This document shows, one piece after another, positions 20,879-32,534 of a stretch of DNA of 64,000 bases (positions are counted from its first letter, which is position 1; the number at the start of each line of letters is the position of its first letter). The translations under genes were made by a program, and so were the position numbers. Source of the DNA: Mesorhizobium sp. (GTDB taxonomy: Bacteria; Pseudomonadota; Alphaproteobacteria; Rhizobiales; Rhizobiaceae); the NCBI GenBank assembly GCA_019635735.1, contig JAHBYX010000001.1, positions 310,001-374,000 on the forward strand, written 5' to 3'. The notes below the pieces were generated by a model. It searched no databases and was not told where the DNA came from. It saw only the letters and a program-made list of their open reading frames with translations.

Positions 20879-22666
20879 TCAGTCCTTCTTCTTCGGCATC
20901 ACCCTCAGGCCGAGCTCGTTGAGCTGGCCGGATGACACCTCGGAAGGCGCGTTCATCAGCAGGTCGTAGGCCTGCTGATTCATCGGGAACATGGTGATCT
21001 CGCGCAGGTTCTTCGCGCCGACCAGCAGCATCACCACGCGGTCGACGCCCGCGGCCATGCCGCCATGCGGCGGCGCGCCGTACTGGAAGGCGCGGTAGAG
21101 GCCGCCGAAGCGCTCCTCGACCGTCTCGCGGGAGAGGCCGACCATCTCGAAGGCTTTGACCATCGTCTCGGGCAGATGGTTGCGGATGCCGCCCGAGGCG
21201 ATCTCGAAGCCGTTGCAGACCATGTCGTACTGGAACGCCTTGATGGTCAGCGGCTGCTGGCCGTTCAGCGCGTCGATACCGCCCTGCGGCATGGAGAACG
21301 GGTTATGGGCGAAGTCGATCTTCTTCTCGTCCTCGTTCCACTCGAAGAAGGGGAAGTCTACGATCCAGCACAGCTCGAAGCGCTCGCGGTCGACGAGGTT
21401 CAGCTCCTCGCCGACGCGGGTTCGCGCATCGCCTGCGAACTTGTAGAACTTCGCCGGATCGCCCGCCGCGAAGAACACCGCATCGCCGGCCTCGAGGCCG
21501 AGCTGCTTGCGCAGGGCTTCGGTGCGTTCCTCGCCGATGTTCTTGGCAATCGGGCCCGCCCCTTCCAGCTTGTCGCCCTCCATGCGCCAGAAGATGTAGC
21601 CGAGACCCGGCTGGCCCTCACCCTGCGCCCAGGAGTTCATCCTGTCGGCGAACGCTCTGCTGCCGCCCGTCTTCGCCGGGATCGCCCAGACCTGCGCCTT
21701 CGGATCGTTGGCGAGGATGCCGGCGAAAACCTTGAAGCCGGAGCCGCGGAAGTGCTCCGACACGTCCTGCATCTCGATGGGGTTGCGCAGGTCCGGCTTG
21801 TCGGTGCCGTAGAGACGGATCGCATCGTCATAGGCGATGCGGCGGAATTCCTGCGTCACCGGCTTGCCAGCGGCGAAGGTCTCGAAGACCCCGCGCATCA
21901 CCGGCTCCATCGTCTCGAACACGTCCTCCTGGGTGACGAAGCTCATCTCGAGGTCGAGCTGGTAGAATTCGCCCGGCAGGCGGTCGGCGCGGGGGTCCTC
22001 GTCGCGGAAGCAGGGCGCGATCTGGAAGTAGCGGTCGAAGCCCGACATCATGATCAGTTGCTTGTACTGCTGCGGCGCCTGCGGCAGGGCATAGAAGGTG
22101 CCCGGATGGATGCGGCTCGGCACCAGGAAGTCGCGCGCGCCTTCCGGCGACGACGCGGTCAGGATCGGCGTCGAATACTCCGTGAAGCCCGCCTCGCCCA
22201 TGCGCTTGCGCATCTCGGCGATGATCTTCGTGCGCTGCACGATGTTCCTGTGCAGCGTGTCGCGGCGCAGGTCGAGGAAGCGATACTTGAGGCGGATGTC
22301 CTCGGGATAGTCCGGCTCGCCGAACACCGGCAGCGGCAGTTCCTTCGCGGCCGACAGAACCTCGATCTCGCGCGCGAACACCTCGATCTCGCCGGTCGGC
22401 AGGTTCTTGTTCACGACCTCGTCCGCACGGGCCTTCACCTCGCCATCGACACGGATCACCCATTCGCCGCGCACGGTCTCGGCCGTCTTGAAGGCCGGCG
22501 AATCCGGATCGGCGACGATCTGGGTCATGCCGTAATGATCGCGCAGGTCGATGAACAGCAGCCCGCCATGGTCGCGCACGCGATGAACCCAGCCCGAAAG
22601 GCGGACATTGCCGCCGACATCCGACTTGCGGAGGGCGGCGCAGGTGTGGCTGCGGTAGCGATGCAT
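20879..22666 (-). CDS. aspS: Aspartyl-tRNA synthetase
   Basis: A 595-residue class IIb synthetase of the bacterial type. It has an N-terminal anticodon-binding OB domain ([16 protein letters not shown]), class II motif 2 ([19 protein letters not shown]), the inserted bacterial GAD-like domain in the middle, and motif 3 ([18 protein letters not shown]). It charges tRNA-Asp (and tRNA-Asn in organisms lacking AsnRS). The start used is MHRYRSHTC at 22666, matching the family; an upstream in-frame ATG would add 30 unconserved residues. Confidence 0.95.
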   Translation of the reverse strand: MHRYRSHTCAALRKSDVGGNVRLSGWVHRVRDHGGLLFIDLRDHYGMTQIVADPDSPAFKTAETVRGEWVIRVDGEVKARADEVVNKNLPTGEIEVFAREIEVLSAAKELPLPVFGEPDYPEDIRLKYRFLDLRRDTLHRNIVQRTKIIAEMRKRMGEAGFTEYSTPILTASSPEGARDFLVPSRIHPGTFYALPQAPQQYKQLIMMSGFDRYFQIAPCFRDEDPRADRLPGEFYQLDLEMSFVTQEDVFETMEPVMRGVFETFAAGKPVTQEFRRIAYDDAIRLYGTDKPDLRNPIEMQDVSEHFRGSGFKVFAGILANDPKAQVWAIPAKTGGSRAFADRMNSWAQGEGQPGLGYIFWRMEGDKLEGAGPIAKNIGEERTEALRKQLGLEAGDAVFFAAGDPAKFYKFAGDARTRVGEELNLVDRERFELCWIVDFPFFEWNEDEKKIDFAHNPFSMPQGGIDALNGQQPLTIKAFQYDMVCNGFEIASGGIRNHLPETMVKAFEMVGLSRETVEERFGGLYRAFQYGAPPHGGMAAGVDRVVMLLVGAKNLREITMFPMNQQAYDLLMNAPSEVSSGQLNELGLRVMPKKKD

Positions 22667-22768
22667 GGCGAAATCCAGTCCAGGAAGTAAGGCGGGAACG
22701 CGCCGAAGCGGCCCGAAAAGTCGCGGGAAAAGCGCATCAACAGCGCGTTTTGTCAAGCCGAAGCGAAT

Positions 22769-23059
22769 TCAGAGCTTGAGGCCGCGAATGCTGCGGGAAT
22801 GGAGAACGGCGACGATGAGAACTCCGACCTTCTCCTCCCGATAGAGGATCACATGACTGCCGTGTTCGTGCCGGCGCATGCCGGCCCGGATCGTCGGCGA
22901 CGTGCGGCCGATACGCGGATGGCGAGCCAGCATGGCGAAACAATCTTCAAGCTCGACCTGATACGCCAGAGCTTGCGGCCGCCCGAACTGCTCAATGCCA
23001 TAAAGATAGATGCTGTTCAGATTTGCGATGGCACGCTTGCTGATACGATAGTCAGTCAT
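22769..23059 (-). CDS. RelE/ParE-type toxin
   Basis: A 96-residue toxin of the RelE/ParE superfamily. The pattern includes an N-terminal RISKRAIANLNSIYLYGIEQFG helix pair, the central FAMLARHPRIGR, and the C-terminal HGSHVILYREEKVGVLIVAVLHSR. ParE toxins usually poison DNA gyrase. It lies downstream of its antitoxin with an 8-bp overlap, indicating coupled translation. Confidence 0.9.
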   Translation of the reverse strand: MTDYRISKRAIANLNSIYLYGIEQFGRPQALAYQVELEDCFAMLARHPRIGRTSPTIRAGMRRHEHGSHVILYREEKVGVLIVAVLHSRSIRGLKL

Positions 23060-23303
23060 TCAACAGACCGCGCTCGCGCGCAATTCGGTCGCCCTCCGCG
23101 ATCCGCTCTTCGAAGGTCATTGGACTGATTCCGCTTTCCAGCGCATCGTCGACGATTGCGCGCAACTCTTCCAACCGCCGATCCTGGTCGCGGCGGACGA
23201 GATCGCGCAGATAGTCTCCGGGGTCGGTGAAGTCGCCGGCCTCGATCTGGGCGTCGATGTATTCCTTCATTTTCTCCGGGAGGGAGACACTCATCGTGAC
23301 CAT
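23052..23303 (-). CDS. ParD-type antitoxin
   Basis: An 83-residue antitoxin with an N-terminal ribbon-helix-helix (TMSVSLPEKMKEYIDAQIE then DPGDYLRDLVRRDQ) that binds operator DNA, and a charged C-terminal tail (RIAEGDRIARERGLLND) that covers the toxin. ATG at 23303 has GAGGAT upstream; a second ATG three codons later is possible. Its stop overlaps the ParE start by 8 bp. Confidence 0.9.
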   Translation of the reverse strand: MVTMSVSLPEKMKEYIDAQIEAGDFTDPGDYLRDLVRRDQDRRLEELRAIVDDALESGISPMTFEERIAEGDRIARERGLLND

Positions 23304-23467
23304 GGCGCATCCTCTAGATCGAGATCCAGACTATCGAAATCCTATGCCCATGCAAAGAACCGGACCAGGCGGAATGGGCACACCTGGACCACTTTTCCGC
23401 AAATGCTGCACATGGTCTGCCGCGCGCGGCGGGCATATAGAAGACTGACATCCTGCCGCGAGTCGCC

Positions 23468-24709
23468 TTGTCCTCCATCCGCCCCCTGATCCCGCTCCTG
23501 CTCGCCGCCGGTATCCTGCTCGGCGGCAACGGGCTGCAGGGCACGCTGATCGCGCTTCGCGGGGCGCAGGAGGGCTTCAGCCCCGGCCTGATCGGCTTCA
23601 TGGGCACCTCCTATTTCGCCGGTTTCCTGATCGGGTGCTTCACGATCACGCCGATGATGAAGGAGGTCGGCCATGTCCGTTCCTTCGCCTCGCTGGCGGC
23701 CATCGCCTCGGCCGGAACGCTGTTCCTGGTGCTGTTCATCAACCCTTACGTCTGGTCGGGCGTGCGCTTCGTCAGCGGCTTCGCCTTCGCCGGCCTGTTC
23801 ACCGTCATGGAGGCTTGGCTGCACGCCGGCGTCTCCAACGACAACCGGGCGCGGGTGCTCGCCATCTACCGCGTCGTCGACATCGGCTCCGTCACCGGCG
23901 CGCAGTTCATCATCCCGGTCATCGGCATCGACGGCTTCGCCATCTTCGCCCTGATGTCGATCATGATCACGCTGTCGCTGGTGCCCGTCTCGCTCGGCGA
24001 CCGGACGAACCCGAGACCGCCGGACGACGTCAAGCTGGATCTCAAGCGCGCCTGGGCGATCTCGCCGCTGGCAGCGATCGGCTGCATCGCGGTGGGCGTC
24101 ACCAACAGCTCGTTCCGAACGCTGTCGCCGGTCTATGCCGAACAGATCGGCATGTCGGTCGCCGACGTCGTCACCTTCGTCAGCGCCGGCATCATCGGCG
24201 GCGCGGTGATCCAGTATCCGCTGGGCTACCTCTCCGACCGCTGGGACCGGCGCTCGGTTATCCTGCTGACGGCGGCGGCCGCCATGACCGCCGCTCTGGC
24301 GCTCGCCTTCCTCGCCGGCACGACGCCGCTCGCCAATTTCGCCTTCGTCTTCGTCTTCGGCTCTTTCGCCATGCCGATGTTCTCGCTCTGCGCAGCGCAC
24401 GCCAACGACCGCGCCGGGCCGAGCGAATACGTCATGCTCAATGCCGCGCTGATGCTGTTCTACTCCTTCGGCGCGATCGGCGGGCCGCTGGCCGCCGCCT
24501 GGACGATGGAAAGCTTCGGGCCCTATTCGCTCTTTGTCTTCAACGCGAGCGTCTACCTGATCTTCATCTTCATCGTCCTCTACCGCATGCAGGCGCGGTC
24601 CGGCGTTCCGGCGGAGCGCCGCGGGCGCTTCGTCGCGCTGCTGCGCACCTCGACGGTGTTCGCGCGCCTCGCCGGGCGTCCGCAGAAGCGCCGGAAGAGC
24701 GACGACTGA
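23468..24709 (+). CDS. MFS transporter
   Basis: A 413-residue major facilitator protein with 12 hydrophobic segments and a central cytosolic loop (DRTNPRPPDDVKLDLKRAW, ~180-200). The loop between TM8 and TM9 has the MFS-like YLSDRWDRRS. The fold resembles the YcaD/MFS_1 group of small-molecule transporters; the substrate is unknown. The best start is TTG at 23468 because no in-frame ATG precedes the first membrane helix; the ribosome site is weak. Confidence 0.82.
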   Translation: MSSIRPLIPLLLAAGILLGGNGLQGTLIALRGAQEGFSPGLIGFMGTSYFAGFLIGCFTITPMMKEVGHVRSFASLAAIASAGTLFLVLFINPYVWSGVRFVSGFAFAGLFTVMEAWLHAGVSNDNRARVLAIYRVVDIGSVTGAQFIIPVIGIDGFAIFALMSIMITLSLVPVSLGDRTNPRPPDDVKLDLKRAWAISPLAAIGCIAVGVTNSSFRTLSPVYAEQIGMSVADVVTFVSAGIIGGAVIQYPLGYLSDRWDRRSVILLTAAAAMTAALALAFLAGTTPLANFAFVFVFGSFAMPMFSLCAAHANDRAGPSEYVMLNAALMLFYSFGAIGGPLAAAWTMESFGPYSLFVFNASVYLIFIFIVLYRMQARSGVPAERRGRFVALLRTSTVFARLAGRPQKRRKSDD

Positions 24710-24771
24710 CGCCAAGCTTGACGAAACGGCCGCAGGCTGAAAGGACGGTGTCGTCCTTCCAGAGCCCGTCC

Positions 24772-25926
24772 ATGCATCTCATCACCAAGCAAAGCGAACT
24801 CGAAGCGGTCGTCGCGCAACTTGCCAGGTCCGAATTCGTCACCGTCGACACGGAATTCATCCGCGAGACAACCTTCTGGCCGGAACTCTGCCTGATCCAG
24901 ATGGCCTCGCCCGACACGACGGCCCTGATCGATCCGCTTTCGCCGGACATCGACCTCAAGCCGTTCTTCGACCTGATGGCAAACGAGGCCGTGCTGAAGG
25001 TCTTTCACGCGGCACGGCAGGACATCGAAATCATCTTCCACCTGGGAGACCTGATCCCGCATCCGGTGTTCGATTCGCAGATCGCCGCCATGGTCTGCGG
25101 CTTCGGCGACAGCGTCTCCTACGACCAGCTCGTCCAGCGCATCACCGGCACCCAGCTCGACAAATCGTCGCGCTTCACCGACTGGCGCCACCGGCCGCTC
25201 TCCGACAAGCAGCTCGAGTACGCGCTGGCCGACGTCACCTGGCTGCGAGACGTCTACCTCAACCTTCGCGACAAGCTCGCCAGCCGCAAGCGGGCCGACT
25301 GGGTCAACGAGGAAATGGAAGTCCTGACGTCGCGCGAGACCTACGACCTTCATCCGGAGAACGCGTGGACACGGCTCAAGATGCGCGTGCGCAAGCCGAT
25401 CGAACTCGCCGTCCTGCAGCGGGTCGCCGCATGGCGCGAGCGCGAGGCGCGCGAGCGCAACGTGCCGCGCGGCCGCGTGCTGAAGGACGATGCGATCTAC
25501 GAGATCGCCCAGCAGCAGCCGCGTGACGTGGCGGCGCTCGGGCGGCTGCGCACCACGCCGAAGGGCTGGGAGCGCTCATCGACCGCAGCCGGCCTGCTGG
25601 CGGCGATCAACGAGGCGCTCGCCATCCCCAAGGACGAGCTGCCGAAGATCCCGCGGCAGTCCTCCACCAGCGAAGGCGCCAACGCCGCCGCCGAAATCCT
25701 CAAGGTGCTGCTTCGCATCATCGCCGAAAAGGAAGGCGTTGCGCCCAAGATCATCGCCTCGAGCGACGACATCGAGCGCATCGCGTCAGAGGGCGAGACG
25801 GCCGAGGTCGAGGCGCTCAGCGGCTGGCGCCGCGAGGTCTTCGGCGACAAGGCATTGCGCCTCCTCCGCGGCGAAGTCGGCATCCGCTTCCAGAACCGGC
25901 GCATTAACGTCTTCGACATCGACTGA
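24772..25926 (+). CDS. rnd: Ribonuclease D
   Basis: A 384-residue 3'-5' exoribonuclease that matures tRNA and other small RNA 3' ends. DEDD catalytic motifs are visible: VTVDTEFIRE (exo I), FHAARQDIEII (exo II) and YALADVTWLRDVY (exo III with the Tyr). An HRDC domain follows at ~210-290 (RDVAALGRLR region) and a second helical domain ends the protein. Start ATG at 24772; longer in-frame reading upstream is only an antisense-free shadow of the MFS gene. Its stop lies 3 bp from the convergent DMT gene. Confidence 0.94.
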   Translation: MHLITKQSELEAVVAQLARSEFVTVDTEFIRETTFWPELCLIQMASPDTTALIDPLSPDIDLKPFFDLMANEAVLKVFHAARQDIEIIFHLGDLIPHPVFDSQIAAMVCGFGDSVSYDQLVQRITGTQLDKSSRFTDWRHRPLSDKQLEYALADVTWLRDVYLNLRDKLASRKRADWVNEEMEVLTSRETYDLHPENAWTRLKMRVRKPIELAVLQRVAAWREREARERNVPRGRVLKDDAIYEIAQQQPRDVAALGRLRTTPKGWERSSTAAGLLAAINEALAIPKDELPKIPRQSSTSEGANAAAEILKVLLRIIAEKEGVAPKIIASSDDIERIASEGETAEVEALSGWRREVFGDKALRLLRGEVGIRFQNRRINVFDID

Positions 25927-25929
25927 CGG

Positions 25930-26886
25930 TCAGGCCGCCAGCACAAGCACACCAGCGGTCGCGACGGCGTAGCCGAGCATCTGCGTGCGCGTGATCCGTT
26001 CGGCGAAGAGCACCACGGCCAGCATCACCGTCACCGCCGGAAATAGCGCCGTGACCGCCGAGGCGACCCCCATGCTGCCGCGCGAGGCGGCATAGACATA
26101 GGCAAACTGCCCCATCACGTCGGCTGAGCCGGCAGCCACGGCGAGCAAGGCTCCGGCGCGCCAGATGCCTAAGTATGCAGTGATCCCCAGCCCGCCCGGC
26201 AGCGGCGAAGCAGCCAGGACAGGACCGTCGGGCGTGGCCGACCGCTCCCTCCCCGATTGTGATTGCGGGGTCGCGATCATCACCAGCGCAAATGCAAGCG
26301 CGACCGAGGCACAACGCGAAACAAGGACGACCGCCCCCGTGTCGGCGGAAGGAATGGAGGCCAGCATCATATCGGAAGCGCCGTATGCAAGTCCGCTCGA
26401 CAGGCCCAGCCTGGCCGACCACCCGATGGGGCGAGAGTTGGCGGTCCGCTTGACCGAGCCTGTAATGAAGATGGCGGCGACGACACATAACCCGATGCCA
26501 GCGAACTGCGGCGGGGTAATTTGGCGACCCAACGCCAGATCGCCGATCACGGGCAGGAGGATGCTCGAAATGGCGCAAAGTGGTGCAACGACACCGACCT
26601 GTCCGCGCGAGAGGCCGACATAAAGCAGCATCAAGGCGGTGGCGTGGGCGATTCCACCGCCGAGCGCGAGCGAAACCTCTCCGGCGCCGAGGCCATTCAT
26701 TTGCGGTTGGACCGCAAACATACACAGGGTAGCTACGGCGGCGACCTGCGATATCGCGACGACGTTCGCCGCGGAAAGGCGCCTGGAAGCACAGGCGCCG
26801 AGCATGTCGCCCGTTCCGAAGGCCGCCGCCCCGAGCAGCGAGGCGGTGAGGATGCCCAGCTCAAACATGGCTTGGCTCGCGAACAC
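25930..26886 (-). CDS. EamA/DMT superfamily transporter
   Basis: A 318-residue protein with about ten hydrophobic helices in two EamA halves (residues ~10-150 and ~165-315). The first half includes the typical GGGIAHATALMLLYVGLSRGQVGVVAPLCA-like turn (quoted in part: LLYVGLSRGQVGVVAPL). A likely inner-membrane exporter of unknown substrate. The first Met of MFELGIL (26868) is an alternative start. It is unrelated in neighbourhood to rnd, with which it converges. Confidence 0.82.
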   Translation of the reverse strand: MFASQAMFELGILTASLLGAAAFGTGDMLGACASRRLSAANVVAISQVAAVATLCMFAVQPQMNGLGAGEVSLALGGGIAHATALMLLYVGLSRGQVGVVAPLCAISSILLPVIGDLALGRQITPPQFAGIGLCVVAAIFITGSVKRTANSRPIGWSARLGLSSGLAYGASDMMLASIPSADTGAVVLVSRCASVALAFALVMIATPQSQSGRERSATPDGPVLAASPLPGGLGITAYLGIWRAGALLAVAAGSADVMGQFAYVYAASRGSMGVASAVTALFPAVTVMLAVVLFAERITRTQMLGYAVATAGVLVLAA

Positions 26887-27100
26887 CTGGCCCCCGCGAG
26901 GTCAAGATCTCGGCGAACATCCAGCGCCACCATGTGGTGGAACGGCAGGCGGTCAGTCGATGCACTCGGAATGGGTGCGTCGTCGCGCGAGGGGCGAACG
27001 GCATGGCTTCCTCCACGGATCAACGCGGAGGAAACACGGCAGGCGCTCAGCCCGTATGGGACGCTTCACACAGGCTGGGTCTATTTTTTCGCTGGAGCGT

Positions 27101-27128
27101 GAGACGTGTCACAGATGGAAAACGTCTC
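27101..27128. terminator. Inverted repeat next to the ppx stop, possible terminator
   Basis: Perfect repeat GAGACGT (27101-27107) and ACGTCTC (27122-27128) with a 14-base spacer, one base from the end of ppx. There is no T-run on the ppx strand, so termination is uncertain. Confidence 0.3.
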
Positions 27129-27129
27129 G

Positions 27130-28644
27130 TCAGTCGCCCGCCGCCATCCGCAACGTCTTGCCGGTGATCCGGGCGAGTTGCGCCATGCGCCCGATCGGGC
27201 GCTCGCCGATCAGGTCGGCGTGGGATCTCGGCACGACCAGCGTCAGCGAGCCGTCCTCGCTGCGGTCCCAGCGCAGGCGCGGGATGATGCCGGGCATCGA
27301 CGCCGAAAGCAGATAGACCACCCGCAGCATGGCGCCCAGGAAGCGGGCGCGCTCGACATAGCGCGGCGGCGCGAGCTGGATGATCTCGGGCGCCGCGCCG
27401 TCGCCGATCAGCCCTTCGTGGCGGTAGAGATTGGTCAGCGCAATGAAGACGCGGCCGGGATGGTCGACGCCGATGAAGGACGCATGCGCGATGATGTTGA
27501 GCGACTGCACGCCGCGATATTCGGGGTGCGCGCGCCAGCCGATATCCGCCAGGAGGCAGGCCGCGCGGCGATAGCGCGCCTCGTCCTCGGTCTCGTCGAT
27601 GCCGAAGGCGGCGAAGGAATGGCCGGTCCATTCGGCCAGTTCGTGCGCGTGCGTCACCGACCGCGCGCGCAGCAGCGCCAGTTCCTCCGAGGCCGAGATC
27701 AGCGGATCCTTCTTCTGCTCCGCCGGCGAAAGCAGCGAATAGAGGAAGCCCTCGCGGACACCGAGCGCCGACACCACGATCTTGCCGGGCCTCATCACCC
27801 GCACGATCTCCTGGAGCACCGCGGCGCCATAGGCGAGCAGCGCGCGGCGGCTCTTGGAGACGCGCTCGATGCCCTTCATCTTCTCGATCTCGCCGCGGGC
27901 GACCTGCTTCAGGAAGTTGGCCGAACCCTCGACGCTCATCTCGTAATGATGCATCACGGCGAGCGGATAGTTGGTCGCCGCCATGTGCAGGCGCGCAAGG
28001 TTTCGCCAGGTGCCGCCGACGCAGTAGAAGGTGCGTCCCTCGCCGGTTTTCAACACGTCGGCGCGCTTCAACTCATCGCGGATGATCTTGGTCGCCGCGG
28101 CGATGGAGCCCTTCGACATGTCGTCCAGGCGCAGTCCGCCGAGCGGCAGGGTGATCCCGCCGCCGATCGCCTCGCCCTTGACGTCGACCACTTCGAGGCT
28201 GCCGCCGCCGAGGTCGCCAGCGATGCCGTCGGCCGGGTGAAAGCCGGAGATCACGCCGAGCGCGGAGTAATACGCCTCTTCCTTGCCGGTGAGCACGCGG
28301 ATGCCCTCCCCGAGGATCTCCTCCGCCCGTGCGATGAATTCCGGACCGTTGACCGCCTCGCGGGCGGCTGCGGTGGCAATGACATAGAGCTGTTCCGCGC
28401 CCGCCTGCTCCGACAGCGCGCGGAACCGCCGGAACTCTTCCACGGCGCGCAGCATCGCATCCGGGTCGAGCCGCCCGGTCGAGACGATACCGCGGCCGAG
28501 GCCGGCGAGCATCTTCTCGTTGAAGAGCACCGTCGGCGATCGCGCGATGCCTTCGTAGATGACGAGACGAATGGAGTTCGACCCGATGTCGATGACCGAC
28601 ACCGGCCGGCGGTCCTGCAACCGCCCCTGTGAAGCGCCTATCAT
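27130..28644 (-). CDS. ppx: Exopolyphosphatase / GppA phosphatase
   Basis: A 504-residue actin-fold phosphatase. The phosphate-1 loop is [17 protein letters not shown], the phosphate-2 loop [13 protein letters not shown], and a C-terminal HD-like helical domain follows (~310-504). It hydrolyses terminal phosphates of polyphosphate and/or pppGpp in the cytosol. It starts 4 bp inside the end of ppk, so polyphosphate synthesis and breakdown enzymes are co-expressed, the usual rhizobial arrangement. Confidence 0.93.
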   Translation of the reverse strand: MIGASQGRLQDRRPVSVIDIGSNSIRLVIYEGIARSPTVLFNEKMLAGLGRGIVSTGRLDPDAMLRAVEEFRRFRALSEQAGAEQLYVIATAAAREAVNGPEFIARAEEILGEGIRVLTGKEEAYYSALGVISGFHPADGIAGDLGGGSLEVVDVKGEAIGGGITLPLGGLRLDDMSKGSIAAATKIIRDELKRADVLKTGEGRTFYCVGGTWRNLARLHMAATNYPLAVMHHYEMSVEGSANFLKQVARGEIEKMKGIERVSKSRRALLAYGAAVLQEIVRVMRPGKIVVSALGVREGFLYSLLSPAEQKKDPLISASEELALLRARSVTHAHELAEWTGHSFAAFGIDETEDEARYRRAACLLADIGWRAHPEYRGVQSLNIIAHASFIGVDHPGRVFIALTNLYRHEGLIGDGAAPEIIQLAPPRYVERARFLGAMLRVVYLLSASMPGIIPRLRWDRSEDGSLTLVVPRSHADLIGERPIGRMAQLARITGKTLRMAAGD

Positions 28645-30854
28645 TCGGTCGCGGTCGCCTTCGCCTTCGAACGCCGCTTGTGCTGCGCGATCCGCTTGGG
28701 AGCGTGTGATTTCAGGGCGTCACCCCGCCCGGACAGGCTCGGATTCGTCATGAAATATTCCTGCGCGTTGAAGGGTTCCTCGCCCTCCTCGCGCGTCACG
28801 CGTCGGGAGGTGCCGTCAGGCAATACTTCGAAACTTTGCTGGTTGTCCATGATGTTTCCCAGCATGATCTGGCCCAGCACCTGCTCGTGCACCGTTTCGT
28901 TGGTCAGCGGCACCATCAGCTCGACGCGCCGGTCGAGATTGCGCGGCATCATGTCGGCCGAGCCGATGTAGACGATCGCCTCGTCGGACGGCAGGCCATT
29001 GCCGTTGCCGAAACAGTAGATGCGGCTGTGCTCCAGGAAGCGGCCGATGATCGATTTTGCCCGTATGTTGTCCGACAGGCCGGGCACCTGGGGCCGAAGG
29101 CAGCAGATGCCGCGCACGATCAGGTCGATCTCCACCCCGGCCTGGCTCGCTTCGTAGAGCGCATCGATCACCTGCGGATCGACCAGCGAGTTCATCTTCA
29201 TCCAGATCTGCGCCGGCCGGCCGGCCTTCGCGTGTTCGATCTCGTCGGCGATGTGCTTGAGGATGCGCTTGCGCAGCGTGAACGGCGAGACCGCGATCTT
29301 CATCCTCTCGGCCGGTTCGGCATAGCCGGTGATGAAGTTGAACAGCTGCGCCACGTCGCGCGCGATCGCCGGATCGACGGTGAAGTAGGACAGGTCCGTG
29401 TAGATGCGCGCGGTGATCGGATGATAGTTGCCGGTGCCGAGATGGACGTAGCTGCGCAGCTTGTTGTCCTCGCGGCGCACCACCAGCGACATCTTGGCGT
29501 GTGTCTTCAGCTCGACGAAGCCGAACACGACCTGCACGCCGGCGCGCTCCAGGTCGCGCGCCCAGCGGATATTGGCCTCCTCGTCGAAACGGGCCTTGAG
29601 CTCGACCAGCGCCGTGACCGACTTGCCGGCCTCGGCCGCGTCGATCAGCGCGCGCACGATCGGGCTGTCGTTGGAGGTGCGGTACAGCGTCTGCTTGATC
29701 GCCACGACCTCCGGATCGAAGGCGGCCTGGCGCAGGAACTGCACGACCACGTCGAACGATTCGTAGGGGTGATGGACGACGATGTCCTTCTCCCGGATCG
29801 CGGCGAAGCAGTCGCCGCCGTGCTCGCGGATCCGCTCCGGGAAGCGCGGATTGTAAGGCTTGAACTTCAGATCGTCGCGCGGAACCGAGACGATCTCGGA
29901 AATCTGGTTCACCGCCAGCAACCCGTCGATGATCGACACGCGATTGGCCGGAACGCCCAGTTCCGTCGCGACGAAATCGCGCAGCGCCTCCGGCATCTCG
30001 TGGTCGAACTCGATGCGGATCACCGAGCCGCGGCGGCGGCGCTTCAACGCGCTCTCGAAGAAGCGCACCAGGTCCTCCGCCTCTTCCTCGATCTCGATAT
30101 CGGAGTCGCGGATGAGCCGGAAGGTGCCGGAACCCTGGACCTTGTAGCCCGGGAACAACTGCCCGATGAACATCGAGACCGCGTCTTCCAGTCGCACGAA
30201 GCGCACGCAGTCGCGGTGATCGGGCAGGCGGATGAAGCGGCGCAGCGCGGTCGGCAGGCGCAACAGCGCAATCATGCTCTCCGGCTCGCGCTTGTGCTGC
30301 AATTGCAGCGCGATCGAGAAGCCGAGATTGGGGATGAACGGAAACGGATGCGCCGGATCGATCGACAGCGGCGTCAGCACCGGAAAGATAGTTTCGAGGA
30401 AATGTCCCTCGAGCCAGTCGCGCTCTTCCCTGCTGAGGTTCTCACCGCGCACCACCTCGATGCGGGCGTTTTCGAGCAACCCGAACAGGAGCGAAAGGCT
30501 GACCTGCTGGTCCGCCTGAAGGCGGCTCACCTCGCGCAGCAGCTGTTCGAGCTGCTGTTCCGGCGTGCGGCCGTCGGCACTCTTGGTGGTGATGCCTTCG
30601 CGCACCTGCCCGGCGAGGCCGGCGACGCGAACCATGAAGAACTCGTCGAGATTGGCCGCCGAGATCGACAGGAAGCGCACCCGCTCCAGAAGCGGGTGGC
30701 TCGAGTTCTGCGATTCCTCGAGGACGCGGCGGTTGAACTGGAGCCAGGAAAATTCCCGGTTGACGTAGCGGTCCGGATCGCCTGCGTCCGTCGCGGCCGC
30801 GGCCGCCGGTTCGATTGTGAATTCGTGGGGAATCGGTGTGATCTCGTTCATCAT
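28641..30854 (-). CDS. ppk: Polyphosphate kinase 1
   Basis: A 737-residue PPK1 that polymerises ATP gamma-phosphate into polyphosphate. The order of domains is N ([18 protein letters not shown] at ~40), H, then C1 and C2 with the phosphohistidine in [15 protein letters not shown] and the second phospholipase-D-like half around [20 protein letters not shown]. The protein ends in a basic tail ([16 protein letters not shown]). The start is ATG 30854 or the adjacent ATG 30851, the second being better spaced from AAGG. Confidence 0.95.
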   Translation of the reverse strand: MMNEITPIPHEFTIEPAAAAATDAGDPDRYVNREFSWLQFNRRVLEESQNSSHPLLERVRFLSISAANLDEFFMVRVAGLAGQVREGITTKSADGRTPEQQLEQLLREVSRLQADQQVSLSLLFGLLENARIEVVRGENLSREERDWLEGHFLETIFPVLTPLSIDPAHPFPFIPNLGFSIALQLQHKREPESMIALLRLPTALRRFIRLPDHRDCVRFVRLEDAVSMFIGQLFPGYKVQGSGTFRLIRDSDIEIEEEAEDLVRFFESALKRRRRGSVIRIEFDHEMPEALRDFVATELGVPANRVSIIDGLLAVNQISEIVSVPRDDLKFKPYNPRFPERIREHGGDCFAAIREKDIVVHHPYESFDVVVQFLRQAAFDPEVVAIKQTLYRTSNDSPIVRALIDAAEAGKSVTALVELKARFDEEANIRWARDLERAGVQVVFGFVELKTHAKMSLVVRREDNKLRSYVHLGTGNYHPITARIYTDLSYFTVDPAIARDVAQLFNFITGYAEPAERMKIAVSPFTLRKRILKHIADEIEHAKAGRPAQIWMKMNSLVDPQVIDALYEASQAGVEIDLIVRGICCLRPQVPGLSDNIRAKSIIGRFLEHSRIYCFGNGNGLPSDEAIVYIGSADMMPRNLDRRVELMVPLTNETVHEQVLGQIMLGNIMDNQQSFEVLPDGTSRRVTREEGEEPFNAQEYFMTNPSLSGRGDALKSHAPKRIAQHKRRSKAKATATE

Positions 30855-31019
30855 TCCGCCTTGGCGCGTGCCGCTCCAGCGCCGTCCCGACAATAGACGG
30901 CTTTGTTCTGTCCTGACAGGCATTTGCGACACTATGATTGCACCCGCCTTGCAAAGCGCCAAGAGTTGCGCCAAAGGCTTGGGCAACCGAACGAGGCACC
31001 CCCTGCGGCGGAGATTGCG

Positions 31020-31265
31020 ATGGCTGGCCACGGTATCCCTCATTTCCAGAACGACGCCGGTCACCCGACGATCGCGATCGGCGTCACGGAATTCATGTGC
31101 GTCGGCGCCAATCCGCCCTTCGACCATCCGCATGTCTTTCTCGACATGGGCGACGACACCGAAAAGGTCTGCCCCTACTGCTCGACCCTCTACCGCTACG
31201 ATCCGTCGCTGAAAGAGTCGGAAACCAGCCCGGCAGGCTGCCTCTACGCGCCGCTCGCGGCCTGA
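31020..31265 (+). CDS. CHCC-type zinc-finger domain protein
   Basis: An 81-residue protein with the zf-CHCC pattern: C ([19 protein letters not shown]), H, and CPYC ([14 protein letters not shown]). This is the fold of the complex I subunit NDUFS6; in alphaproteobacteria such proteins bind zinc and may serve complex I assembly. ATG at 31020. The next gene begins only 7 bp downstream, suggesting an operon. Confidence 0.88.
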   Translation: MAGHGIPHFQNDAGHPTIAIGVTEFMCVGANPPFDHPHVFLDMGDDTEKVCPYCSTLYRYDPSLKESETSPAGCLYAPLAA

Positions 31266-31271
31266 TCCTCC

Positions 31272-32534
31272 ATGCCACTCGCGGCTCAGCCGTCGCGGCA
31301 GATCGTCATTGCCGGCGGCGGAATCGCCGGGCTGACGGCCGCGATCGCATTCGCAGCGAGGGGCTTTCCGATTCGCCTCTTCGAGCGCGTCGCCAATCTG
31401 CAGGAGGTCGGCGCCGGCTTGCAGCTTTCGCCCAACGCCACCCGCATCCTTGCGAAGCTCGGCGTTCCCGAATTCCTGCGCGCCGCCTCGATCCGGCCCG
31501 AAGCCGTCATTCTCAGCCGCGCCTCTGATCTGCGCGAGATCGCGCGCGTCCCTCTCGGCGCCCAGGCGACGGCGCGCTGGAAGAGCCCCTACCTGGTCCT
31601 GCACCGCGCCGACCTCCATGCGGCCCTGTTCGCGGTGGCCTCGAGAATGCCGGAGGTCGAGATCGTGACCGGGGCGACCGTGTCCGACGCCGCCCTCCAC
31701 GCCCGGGGCGTCACCGTGGCGGTCGACCATGAGGGACGGAGCCGCGAGATCGACGCTCTCCTCCTCGTCGCGGCCGACGGCGTCTGGTCCGGTCTGCGCA
31801 AACTCGTCGGCGGCAGCGAAAGCTCGTTCTCAGGCAAGATCGCATGGCGCGCCACGGTCCGCGCCGACGGCGACGCGGTGGGTATGCTCGCCGATCAGCT
31901 GCCGCGCGACTGCGTCAGCGCTTTCCTGCATCCGCGCGCGCATCTCGTCTCCTATCCGGTGCGGGGCGGAAGCTCGATCAATCTTGCCGCGTTCACCCAA
32001 GGCGGCGCGCAAGGCGCATCGTGGTCGCGCTCGAGCGAGGCGCGCCCGCTGATCGAGGCGCTGAGCGGCGCGGCACAGCCCCTGCTCGACTTCCTCGGGG
32101 CGATCGGCAGCTGGACCATCTGGCCGCTCCACACGGTCGATCCGCGGTCGCCCTGGATCAACCCGGACGGAGCCGTGCTGATCGGCGACGCAGCGCATGC
32201 CATGACCCCTTTCGCCGCGCAGGGTGCTGCCGCGGCGATCGAGGACGCCTATGTGCTGGCCGCCACCGTCGCGGACCAGCGCGACGACATCGGCGCAGCC
32301 CTTCGCCGCTACGAGAAGATCAGGCGCGAGCGCGTCGCCGCCGTCGCGCGGCGCGGCGCGTTCAACGCCTTCACTTGGCACGCGGCCGGGCCGATCGGCT
32401 TCGGCCGCGACCTCGTCCTCGGCCTTCTTCCGTCGGCAAAACTCGCCTCCGACCTCGACTGGCTCTACGGCTGGGACGCGGACGCCGCGCTGAAAGCAGT
32501 TCCCGTCAGCGTCGGCGTATCGCAATCCGGCTGA
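31272..32534 (+). CDS. FAD-dependent monooxygenase (salicylate hydroxylase/UbiH type)
   Basis: A 420-residue class A flavoprotein monooxygenase. It has an N-terminal Rossmann motif [19 protein letters not shown], the second dinucleotide motif around [15 protein letters not shown] (DG motif), and the FAD ribityl-binding [20 protein letters not shown] near residue 300. It would hydroxylate an aromatic or related substrate with NAD(P)H and O2; the substrate is not evident. No degradation genes are adjacent; it shares a promoter with the small zinc protein. Confidence 0.88.
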   Translation: MPLAAQPSRQIVIAGGGIAGLTAAIAFAARGFPIRLFERVANLQEVGAGLQLSPNATRILAKLGVPEFLRAASIRPEAVILSRASDLREIARVPLGAQATARWKSPYLVLHRADLHAALFAVASRMPEVEIVTGATVSDAALHARGVTVAVDHEGRSREIDALLLVAADGVWSGLRKLVGGSESSFSGKIAWRATVRADGDAVGMLADQLPRDCVSAFLHPRAHLVSYPVRGGSSINLAAFTQGGAQGASWSRSSEARPLIEALSGAAQPLLDFLGAIGSWTIWPLHTVDPRSPWINPDGAVLIGDAAHAMTPFAAQGAAAAIEDAYVLAATVADQRDDIGAALRRYEKIRRERVAAVARRGAFNAFTWHAAGPIGFGRDLVLGLLPSAKLASDLDWLYGWDADAALKAVPVSVGVSQSG